Source of the DNA: Coffea arabica
Taxonomy: Eukaryota > Streptophyta > Magnoliopsida > Gentianales > Rubiaceae
Reading direction: 5' to 3'
Assembly (NCBI RefSeq): GCF_036785885.1
Contig: NC_092312.1
Location: forward strand, 15,332,001 to 15,396,000
DNA length: 64,000 bases
A program made the translations under genes and the position numbers. The number at the start of each line of letters is the position of its first letter. Positions within the stretch are counted from its first letter, which is position 1. Below, piece by piece: positions 35,876 through 47,419 of the stretch. Under the pieces are notes generated by a model, which searched no databases, was not told the origin of the DNA, and saw only the letters and a list, made by a program, of their open reading frames with translations.

Positions 35876-38157
35876 ATGTCTAACCTCTTGCAAATTGAAG
35901 AAATCGTGCATGATATGAAAAACTGGTCCTGTGTGATCACGGTCCAAGAAAAGTAACAGGTCACAGATTCGTTGGGAACACCAACCAAAAAGCAAAAGTT
36001 TGTCTTCTATGATTCAGAGGTTACATTTTTAAACCTGAATAATTTGAACTCTTTCTTTGTTTGTCCATCATAATTCTTATGTGTATTTTTTTTCTGTTTT
36101 CTGATAGGGCTCTAAAGTTGAAGGGATAATCTTCAATGCTGATATTCCAAGGATGAGTCCTATGTTGCAGGTTTATAAAAGATATAAGATTTCAAATGCT
36201 GATGTGAGGACTATTCCGCAAAAGTTTCAAAGTGCTGGATTAATCAAACAGTGGGTGATCACTTCAAAAACTGTCATTGAAGAGGTTGATGGCAATGAAG
36301 ACATTATGCCTGTTAAATTTGCGTTCACTGACTTTGCTGATTTATCTGACTACATGGATGATAAAAACAAGTCCGTTGGTGAGTATGTAAATAGTCTATC
36401 ATTCATTTTTTTGTCACACAATCGTTCTTTCCTCAGCCTGTCTTCTTTCCCCTTGCAGATGTCCTCGGAGTGGTGATCAGTTCATTGGCCATGAAGACAA
36501 TCACTAGAAACTCCAGACAGTCAAATGTTCAGAAATTTGTCCTCCTAAATGAAGAGTACGCAGTCTTTTTATCATTGTTCACGCTCTTTTACTGGCCTTA
36601 TCGCATTTTTCCTATAGCTTTGAAACATTTTTGTCCTGCCTTTTATGCCAACGTTAGGTCTCAAACTGTCCTGCTATCTTTATGGGATGATTTTCTGAAC
36701 AATGAAGGTCAGCTACTGCTGAATAACATGCACAGCTATCCTGTTATCATTGGTCGAAGACTGAAATTTAACAACTACAATGGTCTGTTAACATGCTTTT
36801 TTTTTTGTATTATAACCTTTATTTGTATATCAAGGTTCTCAGACATAGCTCAGCGTTCATTCTGTTGTTTATTCGGCAGGTGTTTCTCTCTCAACCTGGT
36901 TCGATTCTGCATTGCTTGTTGATCCACCGATACAGGAAGCGAGACAGCTAAAAAATTGGTGCAATGGCATTAACTAACATTTTTTTTATGCACCTCATTG
37001 TCACTTATATCGTTCTTCCACATATTTCACTTACATCATCTTTTTCCTTGTAGGGCAATGAGAAATGCTAAGTCAATTGCAGAAATCATTGATGCAAAAA
37101 GTTACATTAAATACAATCCTGCGCTTTCTTTAAAGAGAGACCAGAAAACTACTCTAATTTGCAATGTTACCGCATCACAGAAGGTGATCAGATGATATTC
37201 TATTATGTTATTTTACAGCTTCGTACCTGTTCAGATTTCCATCTAATAAATGTTTTTCTTTTAGACTGCCTGGGTCAGGGCAAAACTCTCTTTTGAACAG
37301 ATCTTCCAGAAATATTGGTATATGAGCTGTGCAAAATGTTATCGAGCTACTGCAGCGGACTATGGAATGGAGTTTACTTGTAATTCGTGCAAAGAGAAGG
37401 GCGCTGCTATGCCTAGGTCCTATATTACTACATCATTAGCTTTAACGTTACTGCTTAATTCCTCTTAATGTTAATGTTATGTAGTGTATCGCCTAAGCAC
37501 TTGTATACTTATATTTTAGGTGCCGCTTTGACGTTGATTTGATCGATGACAGTGGAGTTATACCTGCTTCTATCTTTGGAGATCTAGCAGAAAAAATTCT
37601 TACCTTCACTGGCCTTGAAGCAATGGACCACTTTAATCAGGTTATTTTAATCGGTCAGATTTAATAATAAGTGCAGTATTTCCTTCTGACTCTTACATCT
37701 TCTGTGCTTCGTCCAGAATCTTGAGCTGCCACTTCAGTTTGTCCACGAACAGCTTAAAACAAAGACATTTCTGGTTCACATTAAACCAGTTCAAACACAG
37801 CTCGCTGATGCCAGACAGCGGTATACGATTTTATATTGCTCTGAACTTGAACCAAAAATGAGTCATGCTCAACTGACACATGAACCAGAATCTGTCTCTC
37901 TTTCATGTGACCAGCAGGCTGAAAATGAGCAGCTATTGACAGCAGGTTCGTGAATATACTTGGAGTAGTGATGCATCCCTATGTTTTCTCTCGATGAACT
38001 ATTAACTTAACTGAATGTTGCACTCACAGGACATGGTGGTTCTAGCTCGAAAGTGCGTCTTCGCCTCAGTCAAAAGTTTGATGAAACAGAAACTGTCAGC
38101 ACCAATGCCTTTGATAGTCCACATGCTGACTCCAAGAAGAAAGCAAAATTAGGCTGA
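35876..38157 (+). pseudogene. Helitron RPA70-like single-stranded DNA-binding protein with an early stop
   Basis: Ten exons fit GT-AG rules and keep phase: 35876-36019, 36108-36378, 36459-36555, 36658-36782, 36880-36958, 37054-37183, 37265-37416, 37520-37640, 37717-37945, 38030-38157. They would encode about 490 residues with OB-fold regions and a C-terminal zinc ribbon (C-x2-C near 37328, C-x2-C near 37379), as in replication protein A large subunits. Plant Helitrons often carry such a gene, thought to help strand transfer. The fault is codon 27: TAA at 35954-35956, between Glu-Lys and Gln-Val-Thr. Everything downstream is open. Either the gene is dead, or translation starts downstream (first in-frame ATG in exon 2 at 36153), losing part of the first OB fold. 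Confidence 0.8.
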
Positions 38158-39318
38158 ATTGTTGTCACTGCGTTTTGCATTGCTCGGGCATTAATATGTT
38201 TTGGGGTTCTGTAATCTGCACTCCTATGCTTAGACAGATTGTTAGCGTTTTTTGCAAATACTGCTCGTCCATTCACAATTCCCTGGCTTTTGTGCGTAGT
38301 TACCTACTAAACTTCTTTTTGTCATGCCCATTGAACTTTGATTATGGCACCTGTATCAGAGTTCTTGCCAGGCTTTCAAAGATTAACTGAAATCCTACAA
38401 TGTTGGTTAGCATAAGGATTTTCACAGATATCTTTGGATTCCTGGCGATGAACTCCCTTTGTGTAAAACTGATAGCTTTATAAGCTATACAATGTTGGCT
38501 TCCTTTCCATTTGTTTATAGTTTTTTTAAATTACAATTGCTGCTATCAATTTCGAACATGTTGGACTATCTACTCTGGCTACATATTTAGTTCCTGTTAC
38601 TTATATGCTGGACTATCTGCTCTACTTAGCATGCTGCGTACACGTTGCATAATAATTTTCCCTTCAAACCATTAAAGCATTGCAAATGCATTACTTCCCA
38701 TGCTATCAATTGACAGCTCCTACTTCATATTTTGCAGAACTAGCAGCTTTATAATCTATATAATTTGAGATTCTTTTCCGTTTCTTTATATTTTGTCCAG
38801 TAGAGTTAATATTATGCATTTACAGCCTCCAGCTTTGTACGCATGCATTTATTGAGAATGGCAACATTTTTTACAAATAAAACTTATATATTCAGGTCCA
38901 TTAAAGCATTACAGGCCATTAAAGCATTACATAATGAATTATGATCTTGCCTTCCGGCCATTAGAGCATTACAAATGCATCCTTATCACATGCAGTCGGT
39001 TGACAACTCACACTTAAATGTTTCACATTGAATTGTCTTTTCTATTCATTGGTCCTTACCTTCCTCTACAACTAATTCAACTGTGGTAGGAAAAGACTTG
39101 CACTTAGCATTAACAGCAATGAACAGTATACTCTTTTTACATTGATCCTTTCTTTATATATATGCTCTTTGCCATTTACAAAGAGCATATCATATGGACG
39201 TGGGTTGCTCTACAATGTATTTGTAATCCTTATCATATGATATAGCCTTGTACTCGCATTTTCTATTAGTAAATCACTTGTCTGATTTTCCAGCATCGAT
39301 TTTCCTCTTGGTAGTTCA
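38158..39318 (+). other. Non-coding spacer between RPA-like and B3 genes, with short repeats
   Basis: No gene. CATTAAAGCATT-type words recur at about 38675, 38899, 38918 and 38959, giving a loose repeat array. A strong hairpin near its right end is listed separately. It should also contain the B3 gene promoter if that gene is expressed. Confidence 0.6.
39160..39190. promoter_or_regulatory. 12-bp perfect stem, 7-base loop, upstream of the B3 gene
   Basis: ATATGCTCTTTG (39160-39171) and CAAAGAGCATAT (39179-39190) are perfect inverted repeats. It sits 129 bases before the proposed B3 start. Its role is unknown. Confidence 0.7.
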
Positions 39319-40390
39319 ATGGCAGCAACAATCTTAACATCTCCAACAAATTTTCAACCAACAAATAGTTGCTTATCAGCTTGCTGTTTCCTACTAAAAT
39401 GCATCCACAGAGGACAGGTTAACTTTTACCTCCTTCACTTACATTGCAGCATTTAGTGTTAAATAGCATGGTATTCTTTGACAGTATTTTCCTACTGCAT
39501 TTCTTAAAGGTATTACCTGCTCAGTTTGAATCATTGTTTCATCAGCACCACAGCAATAGAATTACTCTGAGGTTTGGGCTGCGGCAATGGCCTATCACAG
39601 TCACGGACCATGCATTCGCACAAGGCTGGGATGCTTTTTGTGAAGACAATATTGTCAAAAGGCATGACACACTATTACTTCGACATAGCGGAAATCTAAT
39701 ATTCGATGTCATTCATTTTTGTGAACTACAGAAACAAGTTCTTTTGTCTTGGACCGTTCCCCTGCCAGACCTATTGCACATGAATCCTATTGCATCAAGA
39801 GGTAAACATACCATTGTATGTATCTCGCATCCACATCTATATCATCTATTATTTTTAATGTAATGCATAGTCACTAATTACAGATGGTATCCAAATAGCC
39901 GCTGGACAACAAGAAGTTTCTTCCTCACTAAGGCCAGATTTCTGTCAAGATCTATCTGATTCGGTTTGCTTTTATCAAGTCTTTAACTCGGCGACTCCAA
40001 ACAGTTTGGTAAGCTATTCTATGCTTACCTGCATTTTCTTTTTCATCTCAACTTTCTCACAAGCAATTGCCTTTTCTTTCTATATATCTTCTAATCTGCA
40101 CCTCTTGATGATAGAAAATTCCGCGCTTTATTGATCACTTCATCAATGGTATCAAGACTCCCATGTTACTTATCAACACTGGACACAGAAGTACTCAAGT
40201 TGGTGTAAAGCATAAACGCCTTCACCGAAACTGGAGAGATTTCGTTCTTCAACATGAATTGCAGCACAATGAAACTCTTGTCTTTATTCCGGAATCTGAA
40301 AATATATTCACAGTTTTGATCTTTGATGATACCGGAGTTGAGAAACTTTTTCCTTGGTTTCACACATTCAATGTTTATTCGGATGCTTAA
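39319..40390 (+). CDS. Two-B3-domain (REM-like) DNA-binding protein carried by the Helitron
   Basis: The four exons are 39319-39417, 39450-39801, 39884-40008 and 40115-40390, with GT-AG junctions, consistent phases and no internal stop. They encode 283 residues. Exon 2 holds the first B3 domain (about residues 50-125): an L-P-A-Q-F start, I-T-L-R-F-G-L-R-Q-W-P, G-W-D-A-F-C-E-D-N, then the R-H-S-G-N-L-I-F-D-V core. Exon 4 holds a second B3 domain (about 194-270): I-P-R-F-I-D-H-F, V-K-H-K-R-L-H-R-N-W-R-D-F-V, T-L-V-F-I-P-E-S-E-N and I-F-D-D-T-G-V. Linker exon 3 is Gln/Ser-rich. This layout is like plant REM B3 transcription factors. Exon 1 is weaker than the rest; a start at ATG 39468 in exon 2 is possible. 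It ends 168 bases before the Helitron's 3' hairpin, on the same strand as Rep. It could be a captured host gene or a Helitron accessory. Confidence 0.8.
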
Positions 40391-40557
40391 TAAATTTACC
40401 TGAACCATGCAGTGTAATTTACCCATCAATTGAATACATTACCGGTAGTTTTCACTTCTTCCTAGCTAAACTAATCTACATTACTTCTTCTTTGAATTAA
40501 CTAATTTTACAAAATTTATTATTCATCTGGGCATTACTGGGCATCGTTACATTCACC

Positions 40558-40588
40558 CACCGCGCATCGCGCGGTGATCCCCTCCTAG
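40558..40588 (+). other. Helitron 3' terminus: hairpin plus CTAG
   Basis: The stem is CACCGCGC (40558-40565), loop ATC, GCGCGGTG (40569-40576). The spacer is then ATCCCCTC and CTAG at 40585-40588, followed by T. This is the canonical plant Helitron 3' end. Confidence 0.92.
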
Positions 40589-41080
40589 TATAGGTTCTAT
40601 TCAAATAATTATTAAATCTACATTTAGAGAGAGACAAAATACTCCTATAGATCTTGCTATAGTTGATAACTGAATAAAAAATAGAGAAGAAGCAACTCTT
40701 GGTATCCATCCTTAGAGGAAATCTTAAATATCAAAAGCTAATTTTTAATATATATTCAAAAATTTCTTCTAATATACAAGATAAAAAAAATTTTGATAAA
40801 ACACTTTTCTTAATTCGAGATTTCAAAAGAAAAGATTTCTTTTTCAATGGAAATAGACCATATTCTATTACATATATGATTTCTTACACTCTATCAAATA
40901 TTCATTAGACAGAACACTTTTCAAATGTCGAGTTCATAGATTTCCCTAAATTATGTTTTTGAAGTAGGAAAAATATATCCTTCAGAAATTACTAATATAG
41001 AATTAGATGAAAAGGGGATAATGGATCGATATCTGAACCTACTTTCCGCCACCATTACGTTACCCTCTGGACTTTTGACT
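40589..41080 (+). pseudogene. Endogenous caulimovirid-like movement-protein remnant, right part
   Basis: Directly after the Helitron's CTAG the plus strand resumes a viral-like coding pattern that the left flank started. Conserved-looking phrases include G-N-L-x-Y near 40717-40731, a Thr-Tyr-Met-Ile-Ser-Tyr stretch near 40870 and a Phe-Glu-Val-Gly-Lys-Ile phrase near 40958-40975. The order and spacing fit the movement protein of Caulimoviridae (30K superfamily). It is broken by stops at 40671 (TGA), 40713 (TAG) and 40906 (TAG), a frameshift near 40713-40717 and another near 40957-40961. Non-functional fossil; no reverse transcriptase or coat region is seen in the flanks. Confidence 0.55.
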
Positions 41081-42681
41081 TGAGTGTCTCCCGTGCACTG
41101 CTATAAATATAATAATGGTACAAGCGCATGGGAAGAGCAAGAAAGGCATTTCTGACCATCACATCTGATCCAAGTATCATTACCGCATCCTTGAGTTAAA
41201 TCTTGAACATCCCACGTACTCGCCGCGCTAATAGTTAAATCTTGCTGGATTATTGTGATGCTTAGAACATTGAACTGATTTATTCAATGTTCAATTATCT
41301 TTGCCAGACAAAATATTTGTTTTAAATTACGGAGGTTTAACATGTTCTTAATCCAATAGGGTGGTACTAAACAACGGATATCAGTACAAAGTTTTAGTGG
41401 GATTGAGGTAGATATCTACAATCGCCAGGCAATTTATGTATGTATTCATCAGGCTCCATTTAAAATTTGAACGGATAGGACTGAAAATGGTACACAAATT
41501 TCAACCGTGTCAAGAAAAGATTTGTTGTGATTTTACATATTACTGTTTTAGCGCCTCCACAAATTTCACATTGTAGAATGCAATAGACATTGGTGGCTAT
41601 CCTGGTACAAGCGATGAACCTCCTAAGATCCAGCATGATCTAAATAAACCCTGTTGTCAGCTTATTGTTGTGTCCTAGTAGTATTATACCAGTTTATGGT
41701 GAGCCCTAAAATAAAACTTGGAGAAAAGCACAAACATAGCAAATGTGGGCAAGCGGCATAGCCTCATCTTGCGTCGTTTCCGATGTGGCAATCACAAAGT
41801 ATTGCCACCGACACGAGCTTCGTGGAGTTCAATGGAGCAGGTGGCATTGTGTTCCTGCTTCAAGTCTTTTAACCAAAATGGAAATCTTTCAGTAGGTTGA
41901 CAGGGAATTGTGTCGAGATTTAGGTACCATATTGGATCTTGAGCCCAGCAGCCATCCGTTGCAATTTCTAATTTGAATGGAATACAAACACAAAAGGAAG
42001 GAAGTAAAGCTGTAATAACAGAAGCGTCTTTCCAAACAAAATAGAGCCGATTTTGGTTGAGAAGTTCTATTGAAGGGAAAAAATGCAGGGCTCTTGAAGA
42101 AATCAATTTCAGTATTACTAATATGGTTGGTGGTCAAGTCGAGCATTGTTATTATTAGCATTATTATTATTATTTTGCGCCAAAAGTGGAGCATTATTGG
42201 AGGTCATGACTATTGATCATACCAATAAAACCAACTAAAGATAACTTGATCAACAGAAAATGGAAATTGCCAACTACTACAAGACAATACCCAGCTAAGA
42301 ACTGGAATTGGAGTAGGAAAGATTCATTTGTGTGAACCTTTAATGCTGTACTCCAAAATTAATCCAAAGTAATGCAGCCAGCTTATATATTACACAGCAT
42401 GTGAACAAGCACGGGGACTACCCACTGAATCAAAGCAGCATAAATACACTCCCCGAGAGCCAGCCAGGGGGCACCCACTGTTTATCTTGTGAATCCGTCC
42501 CACTCCCATACCCATCATCTCTTTGTCTAGTTTCCAGCAGCTACTCCTTCACTGCTGCTTTAGCTGTCAGTTTCTTGCAGGGCATCAACTGGAATCCAAT
42601 GTTTCTTTTTTTCCAATAATGCCCAATTCTTCCCCAAACAATGCATCCTCATTTCTGGGGAAAGAGAAAACATGGGAGACC
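41081..42681. other. Intergenic, upstream region of the first GH10 gene
   Basis: No gene recognised. Several short frames on both strands lack family features. The last few hundred bases should contain the GH10 promoter. An in-frame upstream ATG (42619) exists but extends the signal peptide awkwardly. Confidence 0.5.
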
Positions 42682-45600
42682 ATGGGACGGCCTTCCTCCA
42701 TCTGCCTCTTTCTGATCTTGGGCCTATTTTCTGGCCTTTCCCTCGCTTCTGCTTTTGGTTACGTGATGCTTCTCTCCTCCTTATCTTATCTCATACTGCT
42801 GCCTTTTCCTAGGTTTTTACGTTTAGTTGTGTACCACTTAGCATGTTTTAATTATCTTTTTATCTGCTGACTTGCAGATGGGCCACCTTATGATTCCTCG
42901 GCATACACGGAGGTGAGGCGACTCTCAATCTGACTCCCTGAATTCCATCTGATTTGTTGCTTAATTGCTATTTGGTAGCTGGAAATTCTTCTTTTAAACA
43001 AATTTAACACATTCATGGAGGGCATCTGATTTATTTTATTAGTTACTGGTACCAACATCTTTCTAGCCAACAATGTCAGCGTATATATATATTTTTTTCC
43101 CTCAAAAGAAGAGGGAAGTTAGCAACAAGTTTGTAATTTACATTTCATTATTTATTTAACGTTCTGAATAGTACTAACTGGGAAGTAAACTATTACGGCT
43201 TCAATAACAAACAAGTACTTCTGCTACTTGAAACTTTCAGAAAGCCAATAACAAGTTAAATGGAATGTTTTATGTTCCAAAGTTCAATCCGACTGACAAA
43301 AAAGGCTGCAACTAAGAATGTTTGGTAGAGGAGGGAGCATCAGTTCTTGCAGTATTTGGCTAGTAGTTTGTTACCTTGAACAGTTTGGATTGCAAGAGAA
43401 AGAAAACGCTCTAATGGTGGGTGTCATTGTGGAACAGTGTAAGCCGCATGCGGAGGAGCCACTTTACAATGGAGGGATCCTGGAGGATCAACAGCCAGAG
43501 TACACATGGGTCATAGGGGCCAAAGGGAATCCAGTTTATTCCCCTGCATTTCGACTGCAAAACCTCGCCCAGGACACCTTTTATTGTTTTTCCAGTTGAT
43601 TTCCTCACTCAATTTTTTTTTTCTTTTCTAATCAGATTTTGTTCTCTGCTGTCACTTTTTTGACCTCACAACATCTTTGCCTTTCCCTTGCAGCTTGGGT
43701 CAAGATAAACGATGCCGGCTCAGTACTCATAAGGGCCACCCTGGTTACAGAGACAACGACCCAAAATTGTACCGGGACTGTTGTTGCCGAGGGTGGATGC
43801 TGGTCATTTCTCAAGGGCGGATTCGTATTGACCGCTCCGTCCAGTTCTTCAATACTATATTTGCAGGTATTTTGTCGCCATTTAACGATGTGTATGACAG
43901 AAATGAACCTACACGTGTGGAGTTGCCTAGTCCTAGAAACTAAGCGAGGTCATAAGCTTTCTTCTTTCTCTCTGCAGGCTTCAGAGGGCAGAGATATCAG
44001 TATGGTGCTTTCCAGCTATTCCTTGCAGCCATTCACTGAGGAGCAGTGGAGATTAAATCAGCAGTACAAAATTAACAAGGTAATTGAAATACACACAACT
44101 CGCACCAATTTGGAGGCGGAGGAGCACAAAACCTGGACTATGCCCTTCCAACTCGTTATTTCCCAATAATCTGGAGCTCGACATGCATTTTCTGCTCCTG
44201 ATGTATAGGCATATTCTGATGGAATATGTTAGCCCCGGCCGGAATCAGCCATGTATTTTTAACGTATCTAATTTTCTAGGCAAGGAAGCGAGCAGTCGCT
44301 ATTCATGTTTCCAGCAAAGATGGCGTTGAACTGGAAGGTGCAGAAATAACAGTAACACAAGTAGCAAAAGATTTCCCATTTGGTTCAGCGATAGCAAAGA
44401 CCATCATCGGGAATTTGCGATACCAGGTCTGAAATCAGTCACTGAAGCCCCATATATAGTAGCTTAGCCGCAATGCAAATGTTTACTATGACTTGAGCCA
44501 ACATGCTGACGGCGTTTGCATTTTTCAACGGATTGACTTATTTCATGCCAGAAGCAGAGCTCAATGTTAACCAGAGTCTCTCTCTATGGTTTCAGAGTTG
44601 GTTCAAAGAGCGGTTTAACGCAGCAGTTTTTGAAAATGAGCTCAAGTGGTATGCAACAGAGCCTAAACAAGGGCAGATCAACTACACGATACCTGATCAA
44701 ATGCTGGAGTTGCTACGAGCCAACCAAATCATTGTTCGAGGCCACAACATATTCTGGGAGGACCCCAAGTACACACCAGAATGGGTTCTCAATCTGACAG
44801 ATTCCATGCTGCAGTCAGCTGTAAACTCCAGAATAAAGAGCCTCATGGAGAAATACAAAGAAGAATTTATCCACTGGGATGTGAGCAATGAAATGCTTCA
44901 TTTTGATTTCTACGAGCAACGGCTTGGACGAAATGCCACCTTAAGCTTCTTTGAGACAGCGCATAAATCAGACCCCTTAGCAACATTGTTTCTGAACGAA
45001 TTTAACGTAGTTGAGACTTGTGATGACGTTAATTCCACAGTAGACACCTATATCTCAAGGCTAAGAGAACTCAAGCTAGGCGGAGTAACAATGGGTGGAA
45101 TCGGCCTTGAGGGTCACTTTACAGTACCTAATCTTCCTCTAATGAGAGCCATTCTCGATAAACTTGCTACGCTAGGACTTCCAATTTGGCTAACAGAAGT
45201 TGATATTAGCAAAACTCTTACTAAGGAAACACAAGTGAGTATCTCCTCTCTCTCTTATAGTCATTCTGCCTCTGAAGATTCAACGAATTTAATCAGCGCC
45301 GCCCCTAACGTAATTCAATTCACCTAGTTAACTTTTTTTGACTCCTTTGCCAGAACACAATGAATTAGAAATTTTTTTTTTTGGGTGAACAGGGTCTTTA
45401 CCTAGAAGAAGTTTTGCGAGAGGGCTTCTCCCATCCGTCCGTGAAAGGAATAATGATGTGGACAGCACTTCATCCATATGGCTGTTACCAAATGTGCCTT
45501 ACTGATAATGAATTTCATAACCTTCCTGCGGGAGATGTGGTTGACAAGCTCCTTAGAGAGTGGCAAACAGGGACGTTAGAGGGCCATACCGACGGGCAGG

Positions 45601-45728
45601 GTTCGTTCAGCTTTCATGGCTTTCTGGGTGAATACAAGGTAACTGCCAGGTATGGTGACAAGAGCGTCAACTCAAGCTTCTCGCTCAGCCAAGGAGACGA
45701 GACTCGACACTTTAATATCCAAATATAA
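42682..45728 (+). CDS. GH10 endo-1,4-beta-xylanase-like protein with N-terminal CBM22-type region, tandem copy 1
   Basis: The eight exons are 42682-42757, 42878-42912, 43438-43594, 43694-43866, 43978-44079, 44280-44426, 44596-45234 and 45393-45728, all GT-AG and in phase, encoding 554 residues. Residues 1-25 form a signal peptide (secreted to the wall). About residues 35-170 are a CBM22-like carbohydrate-binding region (P-L-Y-N-G-G-I, G-C-W-S-F-L-K-G-G-F). The GH10 barrel follows, with F-N-A-A-V-F-E-N-E-L-K-W-Y, R-G-H-N-I-F-W, the acid/base Glu in W-D-V-S-N-E-M (about residue 329) and the nucleophile Glu in W-L-T-E-V-D-I (about 431). Both catalytic residues are present, so activity on xylan is plausible. 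ATG 42682 is chosen because it starts the signal peptide; ATG 42619 is in frame and would add 21 residues. Arabidopsis relatives At4g33810-33860 also lie in tandem. Confidence 0.9.
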
Positions 45729-47419
45729 CGCTGGAATACCGCTCTGCACTAGTGTAGTGACCAATACTTTGGCGCTAATTTTTTTAGCAAAAGCTTCATG
45801 CGTATGCAATCGCGCAATTACAAAACAATACACCAACACTTCAACTAAGCGCGCGCGCGCGCACACACATATATATATACGTGTGTATGTAGTTTCTTCT
45901 CTTATCCTTGAAATACTACTATGAGCTGTGATCTAAACTGTCAGGGTTTAACTCAATCAAGATTAGGGTGTTAAAAACATTAGTGTGATTCAACCAGAAA
46001 ATTAGAAAATAAAGAAATTGCCAAATGAGTATGAGCGAGCGTGTTTTATTTTTATTTTATTTTTCCTTTTCTTTTCTTTTCTCAGTTACAGGGTATGGAC
46101 CCTTGAAATGTTAATAACAACATATTGGCTATTCTAGTTCTGGATCTGGCCTGGTCTAGTGCAGCAATGGGCCTATATTGGACACAGCCATTTTTCGACC
46201 CAGAAAATACTAAGGCTCCCCATTCAACAGACAACAGAACAGAATGGGGATAAAATTGGATCGCACTGCGACTTTTCACAACATTCCTCTTGGTTTGGCT
46301 TACCGTGAAGGAAGGAAGTGTCCGAACATGCGTTTTTCTATATGTTTTCATGAACTAGAGCCTACCATATTTAATAATGGAGCATGTTGTATTGCATTTT
46401 TAATAGAATCCTGCGATTCCAAGAACTTACCTATATGATCCAATGGCCTCTAAAACAATTTGGCACGCAAACAAGTCTAATTTATTTATACTAAGTTTGC
46501 ATGTCATGAAAGTATTATATTGTAAACATCTGAATCCTAAAGCTGGAAAATTGGCGTGGCCGAGAGGGAGGTTTAGATGTAAGCCTTCGGGTTTCGGAAG
46601 GCAGCAAGAGAACTCTCCTAATAAGTGGCCGACGGTACATCCTTCCTTCCATGGCATATATTACTTGCAATTCGTTGTAGTCGTAGTAGAACCTGGTTTT
46701 GTCTCTGTCTTTGTCTTGAGGATATATGATTCTTCTTGTCTTGCTCCTTAATTTCTTCTCAATCCTTTTCTTTGGTCTTGCAGATTCTCCGTTCCACACT
46801 CCTTAAACCGCAGCAATTGCATCATCCGCGTAAAACTTTTCCTATTCTTTTCAAGTTTTTCTTTTTTTTTTTTTCTCTTTTGAATTGTATTTATTGTGTA
46901 GGGATCTTTGCTAAACTTCATTCGGACATTTTTAAATAGAAAACAAAGTTGAGACGGTAAGGTAATCTGTCATTGTGCATAGTTGTGGAAAGCAAGTATA
47001 GCTGAAGAAGTAAGTAGAAAGACGTCGAAGGGCAAGGCTCTAAGCTTAAGCCAGTGGCCAGCTGCAACATACGTACGTAGTACGTAGAGTAGAATTTTCA
47101 TATTTCTATCAGCACACTCAAATGCAGACAGAGGTGCGGTCCTAAACTCGACCACAACAAACCCAATATGTATGTGAATAGATATTCAACCCAAACCTTG
47201 TCAATTACCTAACGATTTAAGTAGGTTGAAAGTTTAAAAAAAGAACCCAAGAAACAATTGCATCAGGATTTCTGCCTGAGACGCATGTTCGTTCTTGCAT
47301 GACATTGATTTGTTACTAGTATTTCATATTTGAGTAAATATTAATTATTGTGGGAGCTCCTTCCAGACACCACAGTATAGGCCAGTTCAGAATCGAATTA
47401 ATTGGGTGGAGAGATTTCT
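45729..47419. other. Spacer between the tandem GH10 genes
   Basis: No gene recognised. Holds the terminator region of copy 1, a compound alternating microsatellite, and the promoter of copy 2. A TACGTACGTAGTACGTA-type patch lies near 47071-47087. Confidence 0.55.
45849..45890. repeat. Compound (GC)n(AC)n(AT)n(GT)n microsatellite, alternating purine-pyrimidine
   Basis: Forty-two bases strictly alternate purine and pyrimidine, GCGC then ACAC then ATAT then GTGT, about 120 bases after the stop of GH10 copy 1. It is a candidate Z-DNA tract. Confidence 0.9.

Larger units (their letters stand above)
27164..40588 (+). mobile_element. Helitron carrying Rep/helicase, RPA-like and B3-domain genes
   Basis: The 3' end is textbook: an 8-bp stem with 3-base loop (40558-40576), twelve bases, then CTAG (40585-40588) before a T. 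The 5' end is placed at TC 27164, about 50 bases before GATGTGGCATCC, a word that often follows Helitron 5' ends. Inside, in order and all on the plus strand, are a pyrimidine-rich leader, a HUH-type Rep joined to a PIF1-type helicase, an RPA70-like gene and a two-B3-domain gene. Splice sites join throughout. The Rep-helicase link is deleted and frameshifted and the RPA-like gene has an early stop, so this copy has probably lost autonomy. The flanks are two halves of one viral fossil, which supports both termini. The 5' border is less certain than the 3' border by a few bases. Confidence 0.85.

Noticed and set aside
46540-46620. Possible tRNA gene
   Set aside because: GGCGTGGCCGAGAGGGAGG looks like a D-arm, but no matching acceptor or T-arm could be folded nearby.
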